From Neelides folsomi (lineage: Eukaryota; Arthropoda; Collembola; Neelipleona; Neelidae), in the NCBI GenBank assembly GCA_034687125.1, contig JAQGBZ010000061.1:1-64000 (forward strand): a stretch of DNA of 64,000 nucleotides, in the 5' to 3' direction. Position numbers and translations under genes: made by a program. Below are positions 12,501-23,180 of the stretch, in pieces (position 1 is the first letter of the stretch; the number at the start of each line of letters is the position of its first letter). The notes beneath the pieces were generated by a model. It saw only the letters and a list, made by a program, of their open reading frames with translations. It ran no database searches and was not told the origin of the DNA.

Positions 12501-15500
12501 CGGTAGAAATACTTATTTGTGCAGAATCTGCCAAACCTAGTCTATTATATAATCTTGGAATTAATGATTAAAATAAAATAACGAGAAAGTTCACTGGTCC
12601 AAACCCTGGCCCGCTCCCTAAAATGGCGAGAATTTGTTTGGTCCATTTTTGTATCCAACCCGACATTTGGATAGATTTTAAATGGACCATTTTTGTATCC
12701 AAGCCAAAGATTGGAAAGTTTGCAAGCGTGCCAGAAATGGCACGCTCAGAATTTCGGAAAGATTTCTCCCGTGCCAACATATGGCTCGGACCTTATCAAA
12801 GGGTTAATACCTATACCTCAGTCGTTTTTCAATTTTTTCAATTGGTTTTATTTAATATTTTTTTAATAATTCAACCATGGAGTGGACACATGTGATAAAT
12901 ATGGTTTGCACGAATATTGGGGCTTAAATCATATCAATGTTAGCATATAACCTACATATGTACGTAATACATGATTCTTAATGGTGAAAACAAAGTAGAA
13001 AGGTAATTTGATAATCTATCTGTAAAGTGGTTGTTTGTTCAAAGTTTTGACTTTACAATATGTATTACAATTTAAAAGTTGACTTCGTACTTCTTTAAAT
13101 GGCAATTCTAAAAACTTGTTCTCAATTCCCCTTTCTTTATTTTTCCAAAACTTTGTTGATTTTTTGTTCATTTTGTACCCAATCAACCCACAAAGGGATT
13201 GAACATTGACGTTGTCAAAGCCATTCATTTAAACTTTTCACTTCCACTATAACTTTACAAATCATGTTTTATTTACGAGTAGGTAAATATACTTACACAG
13301 AAGTGTGTAGGTTGATTTGGCTTCTACCTACGATAATTATTTATTTAAATGTTAACTCGACCCAGCTCATGAATGGATTCATCAAAGAAAGCAAAGAGTT
13401 TCACAATCGCATAATATACTACATGTGTCTAATGAGAAATTACAAAAAATGTTACGCCATCATAATCAGTATGCAAATAAAATCGAAGGCATTCTAAGAA
13501 TATTGAAATGGTTGAAATTTACTTTCTTTACATTTTCAAGCCAAAAACAGAATACCAATAATCTAATCGTCAATTTAACATATACACTAGACACTAATGT
13601 ACCTACTCTATACCACATAGCATACAAAAACACAAACTATACAGAATCATTAATTGTACATATACTTAATGTTAAATAATTTTTAACTTAAAAGTTGAAG
13701 GTGCTCTATGTGTAACATACAAGTAAATACGTAATATTTCTGAATGTAACGGTTGTGAAAATTTAATGAAGCATTTGCTAAAACAATTAAACTTCATTAA
13801 ATTATCAAACAAAAAACTTATGCCTATCAGTACCCAAGTCTGTGATCTTTGAGAGAAATGCTTTTGAATTATGTAATGCAAACATGTTGACTCAATATAA
13901 GTATTAAAGGGTAAACAAGACAAGGGAGATAAAGCACATTTCCCATAATTCAACCATGTTTTTTGTAATTGTTGTTGCTTTGATATTCCATTAGTATGTA
14001 GTTCCTTACTTTTTGCTTTCTTTTTGTTTCTAAATGCGTTTTATGATATAAAGTAAATACCACATGTCTACCTATGTAATATTGTAATATGGTTAAATAT
14101 TTTATACTAAGCACAGATCTACATGGTGTGTCAAAAGTTGCTTCTTTTTTATGTGATTTAAAAAAGAAAGCAACTTTTGATGCACCCTGTACTTATCATT
14201 AGCAGATGAATAGTTTTGGTTTTGTATTAAAATCAATGTTAGGGATAAGGACAACTGTAAAGAATAATTTATAAACTGTATACTCATTTAAATAATTCTT
14301 TAATTTTAGTTAAATGGAAAGATCTAACTTTATCTTTATCGGAATAAAATAGAAACTTTAAGGCATATTCACTGAATCTGATGGTAATAAATAATAAGTA
14401 TAGTGTTCTAACAAAACTAACAAAAGCTTACATAAATGGTTCAGTAGGCGAGGCGTGGGCGGCTTAATTGTAATTGCTTTTCTATTGACAACCAATTCAA
14501 AGCATTATGAGTTTGTTAGTAATTTCGATAGAACTACAAATACAATGTGACAGAACAATGAAATTCATATTAGTATGCATACATGTATACAGGTCTGTAT
14601 GATGTAACATAAATAAAACTATTAAAAAATCTTACAAACAATAAGATTCAATGTTCGTAAAAGTAGACTATACGTAGTCTGTACATACGAGTACTTAATC
14701 GTATCTTTATTTATTACTAACTCATTATGCCTGGTATAATGTACTACTTGTATATTATCTGTATTTACTCATGTTTAAATAAACTTATTGCGTAGCGAAT
14801 ATTATATTAAAATATTATTAATATTTATTTGATGGACGAGTGGAAATAACAATATTTTATCATATTAATGTAGGTAACATATTTTTATTCCTAACATACT
14901 TTCACAATTAATTCCATATTAAAATTATAGGCACTGCAGCAGCAACAATCGGCCTTGGATATTCAAACGATGATTCCTCAAGTTATACAAGAAAAGGAGG
15001 GTCAAGTTTTGAAAATTTCGAACAGGGCGCTGATAAAATAGACAATGACAATTACAATGACATTGGGGCATATTCAAAAGAAAAAACGAACAATATCCAG
15101 GATGAATATGCGAAATTAAGAAAACTGGGGCGTCTGATGGGTACTTTACATGATTTTGCAACTCCTAAATTCGGAGCTCCATTTGATAGAGAAAGAACTG
15201 TTGGGACTTTGAAAACAATCATTCCGAAAAAGCATCACGATGAATTTGAGAAGAGAAACGAGAAGGGACAACTCAACAATCGTAAGTTATATCCGCTATT
15301 AAATGACTTATCAATTTATCACATATTTATATTATATATACAGATAAATAATTTAATATTAAGGAATGAATTTACATAAATATTTAACATTTTATAGTTG
15401 AAGGAGAGCCTACTCATGGAAAGCTTTATCGGACATATAAACGAAGCCCAATGTGCTTGAGAAGATGCATGGCACAAGGGCAAATTCATCCTATTCAATG

Positions 15501-15516
15501 TCACTCTCTCTGTTAA
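9542..15516 (+). CDS. Secreted precursor with a C-terminal four-cysteine peptide
   Basis: Coding exons 9542-9587, 14931-15281 and 15398-15516 join in phase (171 residues). The first exon encodes a signal peptide, MKCFLLFIALIHLISG, with cleavage likely soon after. The middle of the protein is hydrophilic, rich in Ser, Asp, Asn and Lys, and looks disordered. Near the end a dibasic KR is followed by the only cysteine-bearing segment of the mature protein, with spacing C-x3-C-x10-C-x3-C (CLRRC ... CHSLC), ending at the stop codon. This pattern suggests a secreted prepropeptide from which a roughly 23-residue disulphide peptide is released by a prohormone-convertase-type cut. The two C-x3-C pairs also recall helical-hairpin folds. 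I do not recognise a named family. A 5.3-kb first intron full of repeats separates the signal peptide from the rest, so the join 9587/14931 rests on phase agreement (GGC across the junction) and good splice sites. Confidence 0.72.
10014..10140. repeat. 127-base hairpin with perfect 16-base arms
   Basis: GAACACGCGTGAGTTT at 10014-10029 is matched perfectly and in inverted orientation by 10125-10140. Inside lies a second inverted pair, GGTAACG and CGTTACC, around a short loop (about 10058-10089). The stem contains an MluI-like ACGCGT and is GC-richer than its surroundings. It could be a small MITE or a structured-RNA-forming element. Confidence 0.85.
10341..10366 (+). repeat. TGTC/CGTC tetranucleotide microsatellite
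   Basis: The sequence TGTCTGTCTGTCCGTCCGTC is a short imperfect (TGTC)n/(CGTC)n run within the intron. Runs of this kind are common inside arthropod repeats. The flanking bases (10300-10440) are less AT-rich than the neighbourhood, so it may be part of a longer degenerate element. Confidence 0.7.
11012..11272 (+). mobile_element. Degenerate transposon coding fragment with 23-residue repeats
   Basis: The plus strand encodes tandem 23-residue units of the form QxRANETxEQRKxRIEADKK, with about four units visible: QARLIKSQEQ, QVRAKETQEQ, QTRANETTEQ and QARANETKEQ. A TGA at 11270-11272 ends the last unit after WRQN, and a stop breaks the frame upstream at about 11001. Repeats of the type RANETxEQRxxRL are known to me from the N-terminal parts of large eukaryotic transposon proteins, notably Helitron/PIF1-helicase and related elements. 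No helicase, Rep or transposase domain is present nearby, so this is a relic. The unit period at DNA level is 69 bases. Confidence 0.65.
11442..11759. repeat. Direct duplication of about 129 bases
   Basis: Copies at 11442-11570 and 11632-11759 both contain CCTCCACATTTAAGGAAAGT, a shared CCATATTAGCTAACTTTTAT and end in AACGAATAC. They differ by scattered substitutions and small indels and are separated by about 61 bases. The duplication lies inside the rearranged element. Confidence 0.85.
12636..12720 (+). repeat. Short imperfect direct repeat, about 50 bases
   Basis: TTTTTGTATCCAA occurs twice, preceded by GGTCCA or GGACCA and followed by CCCGACATTTGG or GCCAAAGATTGG. The units lie about 53 bases apart, in a locally GC-richer block that also contains a short inverted pair around GCGTGCCAGAAATGGCACGC. 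This block probably belongs to the same mobile-element debris. Confidence 0.55.
14120..14191. mobile_element. 72-base MITE with mariner-like ends
   Basis: Inverted arms at 14120-14150 and 14160-14191 read TACATGGTGTGTCAAAAGTT and, on the other strand, TACAGGGTGCATCAAAAGTT, joined by a short loop between T and A runs. The TACAGGGTG-type end and the flanking TA are the hallmark of Tc1/mariner-derived MITEs. The element at 19403-19754 shares the TACAGGGTG start. Confidence 0.8.
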
Positions 15517-17789
15517 TTAGAATCTTTGCGATCTTATTAAATAGTTTTATTGTCCGTTTTCTCAAATGAACAAACTCAAAGTTCTCATTCATTACACTTT
15601 TATTATGAATATTTTAATTAAATATTCAAAAATTATAAGTAATTAAAAAAATATTATAATTTATTAATTTATTTGAATAATAATAACTTGTCAGTAATTA
15701 TTATGCATTACAAATTTAAGTATTTTTACTTACATTTAGTAGTATTATAATATAATTATAATACTTGTTGGCATATTATGGTATGTAATTATCTAGATAT
15801 ATAATTGTTTTTCTGTTAATTCTATTTAACATTATACTATATGGCAGTATATTAATATTTACTTTTAACTTATTGTTATCAACCATATTATTATTATATT
15901 ATAAATATTCGAATTTAAGTATGATACCAAATGAAATATATTTACTATGTATTTGTGTATATGAGTGAGTAATTCGTTAGAAAATGTGTAACAACGATAA
16001 AATAATAAAGTGCAACATATACAATAGGTACAAAAGTTTACTATAATTGTGTTAAATTATTTTACAGTTTGTTCAATTCATAAATATTTTTAAAAATACA
16101 AATATGGATGTAATTAACTTTAACGTTATAAATTATGGCTAAACTAATAAAGGTATTGGAGCGAAAAATCATTAAATTTTAAGCTCTATTAAATAATTAT
16201 TCATAGTATATATTTGTAATTCTTTACTCGAGATGTCTTGAACTAATTACTTAATAAATAATACAGATATTTTAAATATAACAGCCATATTATTTAAAGT
16301 TAATAATAATGATGCAAGATAATACTAGCAGTAGGATTTAGTAGCGTAGATTATTAGTAGTGTAAAAACTACATGCCCATGTAATTAGTATAGTACTACA
16401 TAAACGCATTTTAAAATTTGCAAAATTATTGATGATAAATAATAGTGGTTAATAACAAAAACTAAATTAATAAATCCCACTAGTGCGAATCTAAAAAAAC
16501 AAGTATTATAATTCATAAATAATACTTTATATCTAACCATTATCATGTATGAATTAAATAGGAAAGTCATCAAGTGAAGTGAAAAACTGTCAATATATAA
16601 AAAAATAAAAAACTGTCAATGCATAAATGCTCTCGCCCTAAGCTAATCCAACATATTACTTGTATTACTGATACAATGTATCATCATTTTGTTATTGTTG
16701 TGCTAGATCATTAGCTTACATAGGAGAAACTTGTTAGATTTATAAATGTATTAGAATGTACGGTATGTAATAGAGGTAGTCAATAAAATAAATATATATT
16801 ATTGCTGAAATTAAATCAAAGACTATTGATAAAAATGTCACAACTGTATAAAGTGAACAAGAATATTATATGTGAATTATTTAATAAGAGTTACAGGATC
16901 CACTGTATTACTTAAGATATTTAATATTAACATACTACCTATATAAAATATTAATTCTACCTAACATTACCAAATATTTTCTTTTCTTTTAATCTTTTCT
17001 TAAAATTGGGGATTTTATGAATAACTGCATAATATTTAATAACAAAAATTACTAGGAATTAATTACAAAGGTATTAATAATCATAATCATAATGACTGAT
17101 TAAATATGTTATATTATAATACTTATAACTTATAAAAAATATGTTCATTGTTTTGATTATTACCTTTTAATTTACATGTTTTAATTTAGGCCGATTAATA
17201 GTTTAACTATAGTTTAGTTAGTTATAGTTTATTATTATAGGCCTGATCTAACATTAAGTATAGCATAGAGTATAACATATTACATAATAAATACATCATA
17301 CCATGCATAATTATAATAAATATAACCTTTAATGAAAATCTAATGATCTAAATTATTTACACAATTTACTTTACAGCATAAAATTATCGATAATAAAATA
17401 AACTAAAATAATAATAATTTTTCAATCGACATTTGACCCATAATCATCATCGATAAATTGACAATAAATAATATTTGGAAAACGCAATTCAAATGAGGCA
17501 AAGGTTCTTATGGCACTGCACAAACTATATGTTTTTTGCTTAAAAACCTTTTTCTTAAATGACGGTTCTTGAAATATCATCAGTCATCAGTATCCAGTTT
17601 TTCTAAAGTTACTGAAAATTGAATAATATATCGAATTATTTAATATGGCGTTTATCATTAACGATTATTAACTTTAGTGTTGAGTTTTCTTTTGGATTTA
17701 GTAATTGGAAAAATTACTTCATTCATTTTCTGCTCATACATATCTAAAGTATTTTCACTTCTCATTTAATTCCTTTTAATTGGAGTAAA
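15517..17789. other. AT-rich spacer without a supported gene
   Basis: This 2.3-kb interval between the secreted-protein gene and the SLC6 gene is extremely AT-rich, with many poly-A/T and TATTA runs. A small direct repeat of AAAAACTGTCAAT lies near 16582-16619. I see no coding exon, RNA gene or intact mobile element. The 100-150 bases before 17790 presumably hold the SLC6 promoter and 5' UTR, but no clear core element can be singled out. Confidence 0.55.
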
Positions 17790-20700
17790 ATGAAAGATCA
17801 GGAACATCATGTCGACCATCATCATGATGGCGAGGAGCATCATGACGGCCATCATCATCATCACCATCTTACCAAAAAAGAGAAAGATCACAAAAAAGCT
17901 ATGGCCGCCCTTGAGAGAGTTGAATTGATGGAAATGACCGAGAATAAAACTCATGATGCGGATTGGAAAGCAGATATTGACCTTTCACTTTTGACACATA
18001 GAGAATTGTACGGAACTTGGAGAAGAACCCACGACTTCACTCTCACAGTCATTGGATATACAATTAACGTTCATAATTTTTGGCGTTTTCCATTTCTGTG
18101 TTACAAGTTTGGAGGAAGTAAGAAGTCATTTTATGCCTTTAAATCCATGTATTCTTTTATAAAATAATTTTGACATTTTTATTTGGGAGAAAGCTGATTG
18201 ATGTTGTAAAAAACATTATTATTTTAATACATATCTGTACATATGAGCTGCTTATTGAAAGAGGGGGATTAGCATTTCGAAAATAAGTTGTCAACGTGAA
18301 ATTTTATATGATTTTACATATAATTTAATTAAAATAAACAAATTATTTAATTCCAATAAGTAGCTCATATAGTATTGATGTACTTTAAAACCATGTTTTG
18401 TCCATAGTTTTCTTTGTACCATTCTTTATTATGTTGATCATCTTTGGAGCTCCAATTTTATTTATGGAATTCACAATTGGACAATTCAGGAGTGTGGGGG
18501 CTTCTGATGCATTTGGACTAATGGCTCCTATAATGGCAGGTTAGTTGTTAAACAACCAATATTAATATTTCTTATTGATAGTAGAAGTCATTAATTTTCT
18601 AAAATGTTCAAAAATTGAAATATTAATTTAATTGAAGGAGTGGGCTATATTGTTACATGGAATGCAATGGTGTCTAGTTGGATGTGAGTTCCCCATAATT
18701 CCCAATTATACAATCCATGTTACTCTTATTTTTGATTGATTTTATTATGACAAATGACAATAATAATTAACAAGAACTTATTTATCATTTATTATACCCA
18801 ACTTAGGTATGTTCAAATAGTAAACTGGGCAAGGGTATACAGCCGAGATGCGACAAGTTGCTACAGAGGATGGGAAACTTGCAAGAATTCAGTTTTATAC
18901 AATACAATGGTAATGTAATCAACTATTTTATTAATTTCTTTAATTTAAGTGTATTTAATAAAATTTGCTTAATATCATTTTCACAAAACCATGAATTGTA
19001 AAAATAATCTCTTTCAAAGCAAAAAACCAAACATAAAAACAATATTCAATTTCAAAATTATAGGAATGTTATACTGGAAGATTAGACAAGAAGTGCGATA
19101 AAGTTTATGGTGAGAACAATGGCTCATTGAAGACATTCCCAAGAGCCATTTATTATAATTATAGCTGTGTCACAATTGAGGAATATTGTAAGCTCAACGA
19201 TTTAAAATATCTCAAAAGTAGAAACAAGCCGTGGTGCCACACAATAGAAAATAAAACCGTCAAAGGAGTATCAAAAAAAGTTCGCAAACGGCACTCAATT
19301 TACAAAAAAAGAGTCCATGCTGCTGCTCAATTCTTTTAGTATGTTTTTTACAAATACATTTTATTTGTATCATTACCTATGTATTTCAATTTCTTTCACA
19401 TATACAGTGAGACCATTTTAAATTGCAATGGGAGAAACTCACATTTATTATAACCAATCTAATATTATTAAAAATATTTCATACGACTTCATATAAGATT
19501 TTTGGAATTATGTCCATTCTGTTCAAGGCATAATTCTAATCATCTTAGATTGTCAAATACGTTGATTAACATCTTAGAAGTTATCGAATCCAGTACTGCT
19601 TGAATGTTTTGTTTTAATTTGTCAATGGTTAATGAACAGAATAGAGATCATTTTGAGAATTTACTTTGAAGCCATATAAATTATTTTTAATAAAATTACA
19701 TTACTGTAATATTTATACCTTTCTCCCATTGCAATTTAAAATGGTCACCCTGTACTACCCAACAACGAAAAGGTATGCGCCATCCCTCAGTTTGACATTT
19801 ACCAAGGAGCGCACAAACCTTTTCGTTGTTGGGTAGTAAATGCCATTTATTAACAGATTTCAATTTCAATAAAATATATTTTAGTGGTGGAGTCTGTGGA
19901 CTACAAAAAAATAAGGATAGAAAAGACTTTGAAGGCGGAGAAGGTACAGGGGGTGATGGAGAAGTTTTTAAAATTCACTATTACAGCAAAGTGAATTGGA
20001 TGTTCAATTTGATTTCTTGGGCCCTCATATTTTATTTACTCATCAATGGAATTGTAAACAGAATATATATTTTAATCATAATTAAACTATTATACAATAC
20101 TATGATATTACATTATCAAGAATACAAAAATTAAATTACCTATCAATTATGTACTTTTATATTTCAGCTTTCAATTAACATTGTTGGATATTTTTTGAAT
20201 TGCGTTCCTTACTTAACCCTAATGTATTTTACAGTGACTGGTAAAAATAAAATTGATATTGATTTTAGTTTACATATTTAGGATTTCATAATTTCGTATA
20301 ATTTTATTGCAATATGCTAAACTATGTTGTATGAGCATGAGCACATTTACCATATTTACCGTATATTTTGATTCATTATTTGAAAATAGCTCTTCAATAT
20401 GAAGGAAGAAAACAAGGATTTGACGAATTGATGAGAGGTTGGGGACTTGAAGGACTTAAGAATATCGAGATGTGGACAGAGGCTGCAGTTCAAGTCATTT
20501 TTACAACAGGGATAGGAGTTGGTGTTCACATTGGTCTCGCTTCCTTCAACAAATTCGAAAGAAACTATCTCATGTAATTACAATACCTAGATGTAAAATT
20601 ATCTTTCTTGCATCTTATGGATTTAATCCAACACTCAACAATATTTAATTCTGCATGTTATATTAATTTCCTCATTTGCTTAAATTTTAGTGACGTGGTC

Positions 20701-22438
20701 ATTGCAATAACAATGAACATAGCGATCAGTATCTGTGCTGTCATGATTGTTTTTTGTTCAATCGCTGAGTATATCAGAGATAACAACGTTCAAGAAGATT
20801 TTAGAAAGTTCATTAATTCCCGGTCGACAACTTCGAGCATTGAGTTTGGCCATATTGCTTTTTCCATTGTTCTTTATTTAGTCCGTAAGAATAGCATGTC
20901 AACGTTTCTTTTCTTCCTCATGATTGGCTCTTTCTCTTCTGGAACAGTTGTAAGTTGTATTCCTACTTTAATATTTCCAACCCATGCTTCATGCCATGTC
21001 ATTATCATTACTTACTTATTTTGTAAAAATATCTATCTTGTAATGCAAACTTGGCCATTTTGGTTTATCAATAAACATTTTTTACAAACAGCTTCGTCTA
21101 GTTCAACAAACTCTTGATTCCGCAATGTCGATTTTTAAACAACTTAAAGGTCATCGAATTTTGGCTTTACTTGGAGTTTGCATTGTTGGCTTTGCTGCTT
21201 TATTTCCAATGAACCAAGCAGGAGGAGTATTCATTTTCTTTGAATACGAATATTACACCTTACATTTCATTGCACCACTTGCTATTCTAATACAGGCAAA
21301 ATCAATCAATACTTTATACTTACTTTTATGTTAAATATTTCTGCATTTATTATGATCGAATTCACCTATTTATTGATAAGATGATAATTTGGATAATAAA
21401 ACTTATGTAGGCAGTTTGCGTAGCTTGGATTTATGAAGGTGGAAGGATCATGGACAATGCAGAACAAATGGGAGTCGCTAGTTCCAAATATTTACAAAAG
21501 TTCTTTAAATTCGCTCTCAATATTGCTGTTCCAATTATTATTATTGTAACTATTCATTTATTATTGTCCTACATCAAAGTGATTTAACATCTTAAACTAC
21601 ACATGCACTTTCATAAAGATGCTATGAAGCTAATGATCACTAATTATAGGTATATCTTTTATTCAGACCGTATTGCTATACAATACTTACAAATGTGTCA
21701 ATAATAAGATCCGCTTCAATAAACCAATTACCTTTTATGAACACTTGTTTGGGATTGTGTTTGTTGTTTCCCCTTTGATTCTTATTATATTGAATATGAT
21801 CGAGAAATGCGTCAATGTTAAAATTGTAAAATATTACTACAATTTTTTACAATTTATTATCTTGTGCTACATATTAATTATTTGTACCAATTAAAAATTA
21901 AAATAAAAATTTCCTCATAGAAAAATTTCAAGAAACTCTTCTTACCACTTCGACACACCGCAAAAAGAAATACCATGCCACATATTTTCCTCAAGTACGA
22001 TGCTGAGTTCAGAGAACTGCTAAAAGCTTATATCAAAGAAACCAAATTTTACCGTCCTGCTACTGATCTATTCCCAAGTATAAATTAAAATAAATTAAAA
22101 TATTTGATTATTTTATTTATAATGTACTCTGGTTTGACATTAACTCATTTGAACAATTTTTTGCTACAGCTCCAAGTACAATGAAATTAGAAACCTCTGA
22201 AGATGAGTCGATTGAAGTTGTGGCTGAGGTGAAGGAAAGCGCATTAAAAAAGAAGATGAAAAAGGTGTCACATAAGATTCACAAATTTTGGAATAAATTT
22301 CTTAATCATATGGACAAGTGGCCAGGGAGGTTCGACGAGGAATTGGATCATCTTGTACATGAGGAATATTCTGGATCAGAATCAGATGAAGGACGATCAT
22401 TGGCAGAAGAGAGAGGAGAAACAACCGAAGAAAAATGA
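17790..22438 (+). CDS. Divergent SLC6-family sodium/chloride-dependent transporter
   Basis: Fourteen coding exons join in phase (830 residues): 17790-18117, 18408-18539, 18638-18683, 18807-18909, 19064-19338, 19885-20053, 20168-20240, 20390-20573, 20691-20949, 21092-21295, 21411-21545, 21667-21825, 21921-22077 and 22170-22438. The family moves neurotransmitters or amino acids with Na+/Cl-. The fold is clear: WRFPFLCYKFGG in TM1, MEFTIGQF in TM2, a long cysteine-bearing extracellular loop 2, ASFNKF after TM6 and twelve predicted helices. Unusual features: 13 histidines in the first 26 residues. The TM1 ion/substrate segment reads GYTINVHN (89-96) instead of GxAVGLGN or GFAVDLAN. The TM8 segment appears to lack the conserved Asp of the second sodium site (GSFSSGT, about 516-522). 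Intron 10 uses a GC donor at 21296. Exon 11 could alternatively run to a donor at 21579. The substrate cannot be assigned. Confidence 0.9.
19403..19754. mobile_element. 352-base Tc1/mariner-type MITE in SLC6 intron 5
   Basis: Inverted ends of 35 bases lie at 19403-19437 and 19720-19754. Read inwards they are TACAGTGAGACCATTTTAAA and TACAGGGTGACCATTTTAAA, both continuing TTGCAATGGGAGAAA. The outermost TA on both sides is the expected target duplication. The interior has no coding capacity, so this is a non-autonomous deletion derivative. Confidence 0.9.
19753..19838. mobile_element. 86-base foldback MITE abutting the previous element
   Basis: Perfect 19-base inverted arms CTACCCAACAACGAAAAGG (19755-19773) and its complement (19818-19836) are each flanked outside by TA. 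The inverted match continues imperfectly inwards (TATGCGCC and GGAGCGCA). Its left TA is the same TA that ends the larger MITE, so the two elements sit head to tail on one shared TA. Confidence 0.88.
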
Positions 22439-23180
22439 AATTTTAATTAAATATAATGTTCAACTTTCTATCTATTGTGTATTGTGTATCAATTGTTTTA
22501 TATTGTTTTTGTATTTATAAACAAAGATATGGATTTTACATTAAATTATACATTACCTTTTACCTGTTTTTATATTACCAAAAATAAAAATATTTCAAAA
22601 TGCCATTCTGATATACTTAAATTATTTTCGAGTGAAAGTGAAGTAATGTAATTAAAATACAATCGATGTATTTTATGTAGTGGTCCAAGAACAGGACGAG
22701 CATTTATTGGTTGATTTCTTTGTTCGTTCAAGTTTAAGAGTAGTTCTTAACAATTTTCGATTCATATACGCATTATTTTATTTAAATATACACAAAATTA
22801 TATATTATGAGCTTTTCGATCAATAATGTTGATTTTGATTCGGATTCGGATTATATACAGACTTCACTAACTTCATTATTTTCTATACTTATTTATATTA
22901 ATACATATGTAATTGTAATTAGCATACAGTATATCATATCACAGAGTTGACATAAATAGTAAACAGAGGGGATGGAACAAAGGTTGAGATTACATTATGA
23001 ATGATGATTATAAGTTAGTACTATTATAGATATTTAAATTGTTGTAGACAAAATAAAATTTAAGAAAGTAAATATGTGTATATAAACTGTGTAATATTGT
23101 GAACTTGCAAAAGGATTTAATTGGAACTTTGTGTGATCGTTTTAAGATCACAAATTATAAATAATATTAATGTTGGTTCT
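22439..23180. other. Convergent 3' interval between SLC6 and BORCS5
   Basis: The two genes end towards each other here. AATAAA near 22583 could serve the SLC6 transcript. Otherwise the interval is AT-rich and featureless. No extra exon was found on either strand. Confidence 0.5.

Larger units (their letters stand above)
11292..12853. mobile_element. Nested inverted repeats of a rearranged non-autonomous element
   Basis: A left arm of about 98 bases (11292-11389) has two inverted partners. Its inner part (11335-11389, ending in GAAGGCGTCGCA) matches 11995-12050 in inverse orientation with about three mismatches. Its outer part (11298-11337, with CGACTGAGGTATAGGTATTA) matches 12804-12853 in inverse orientation, interrupted by an 11-base duplication. 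The pattern suggests one long-TIR element split by a later insertion or rearrangement. It lies immediately downstream of the 23-residue-repeat fragment, so both may derive from one transposon. Confidence 0.7.
9588..14930 (+). other. Large intron 1 of the secreted-protein gene, repeat-rich
   Basis: This 5.3-kb interval between a GTATTT donor and a TTATAG acceptor holds most of the mobile-element debris of the window: a long hairpin at 10014-10140, a four-base microsatellite near 10341, a degenerate coding repeat at 11012-11272, nested inverted repeats between 11292 and 12853, a 129-base direct duplication, and a small MITE at 14120-14191. Open frames at 13264-13679 and 13672-13953 have the composition of random AT-rich sequence and were not accepted. 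Confidence 0.7.

Noticed and set aside
13264-13953. Several 60-90-codon frames in the large intron
   Set aside because: They are AT-driven composition (Ile, Asn, Tyr, Lys), without domains or consistent splice sites.
21546-21587. Extension of SLC6 exon 11 to the donor at 21579 or the stop after it
   Set aside because: The GTAACT donor at 21546 joined to the TTTTATTCAG acceptor gives a loop length closer to the family. The longer version is kept as an alternative only.
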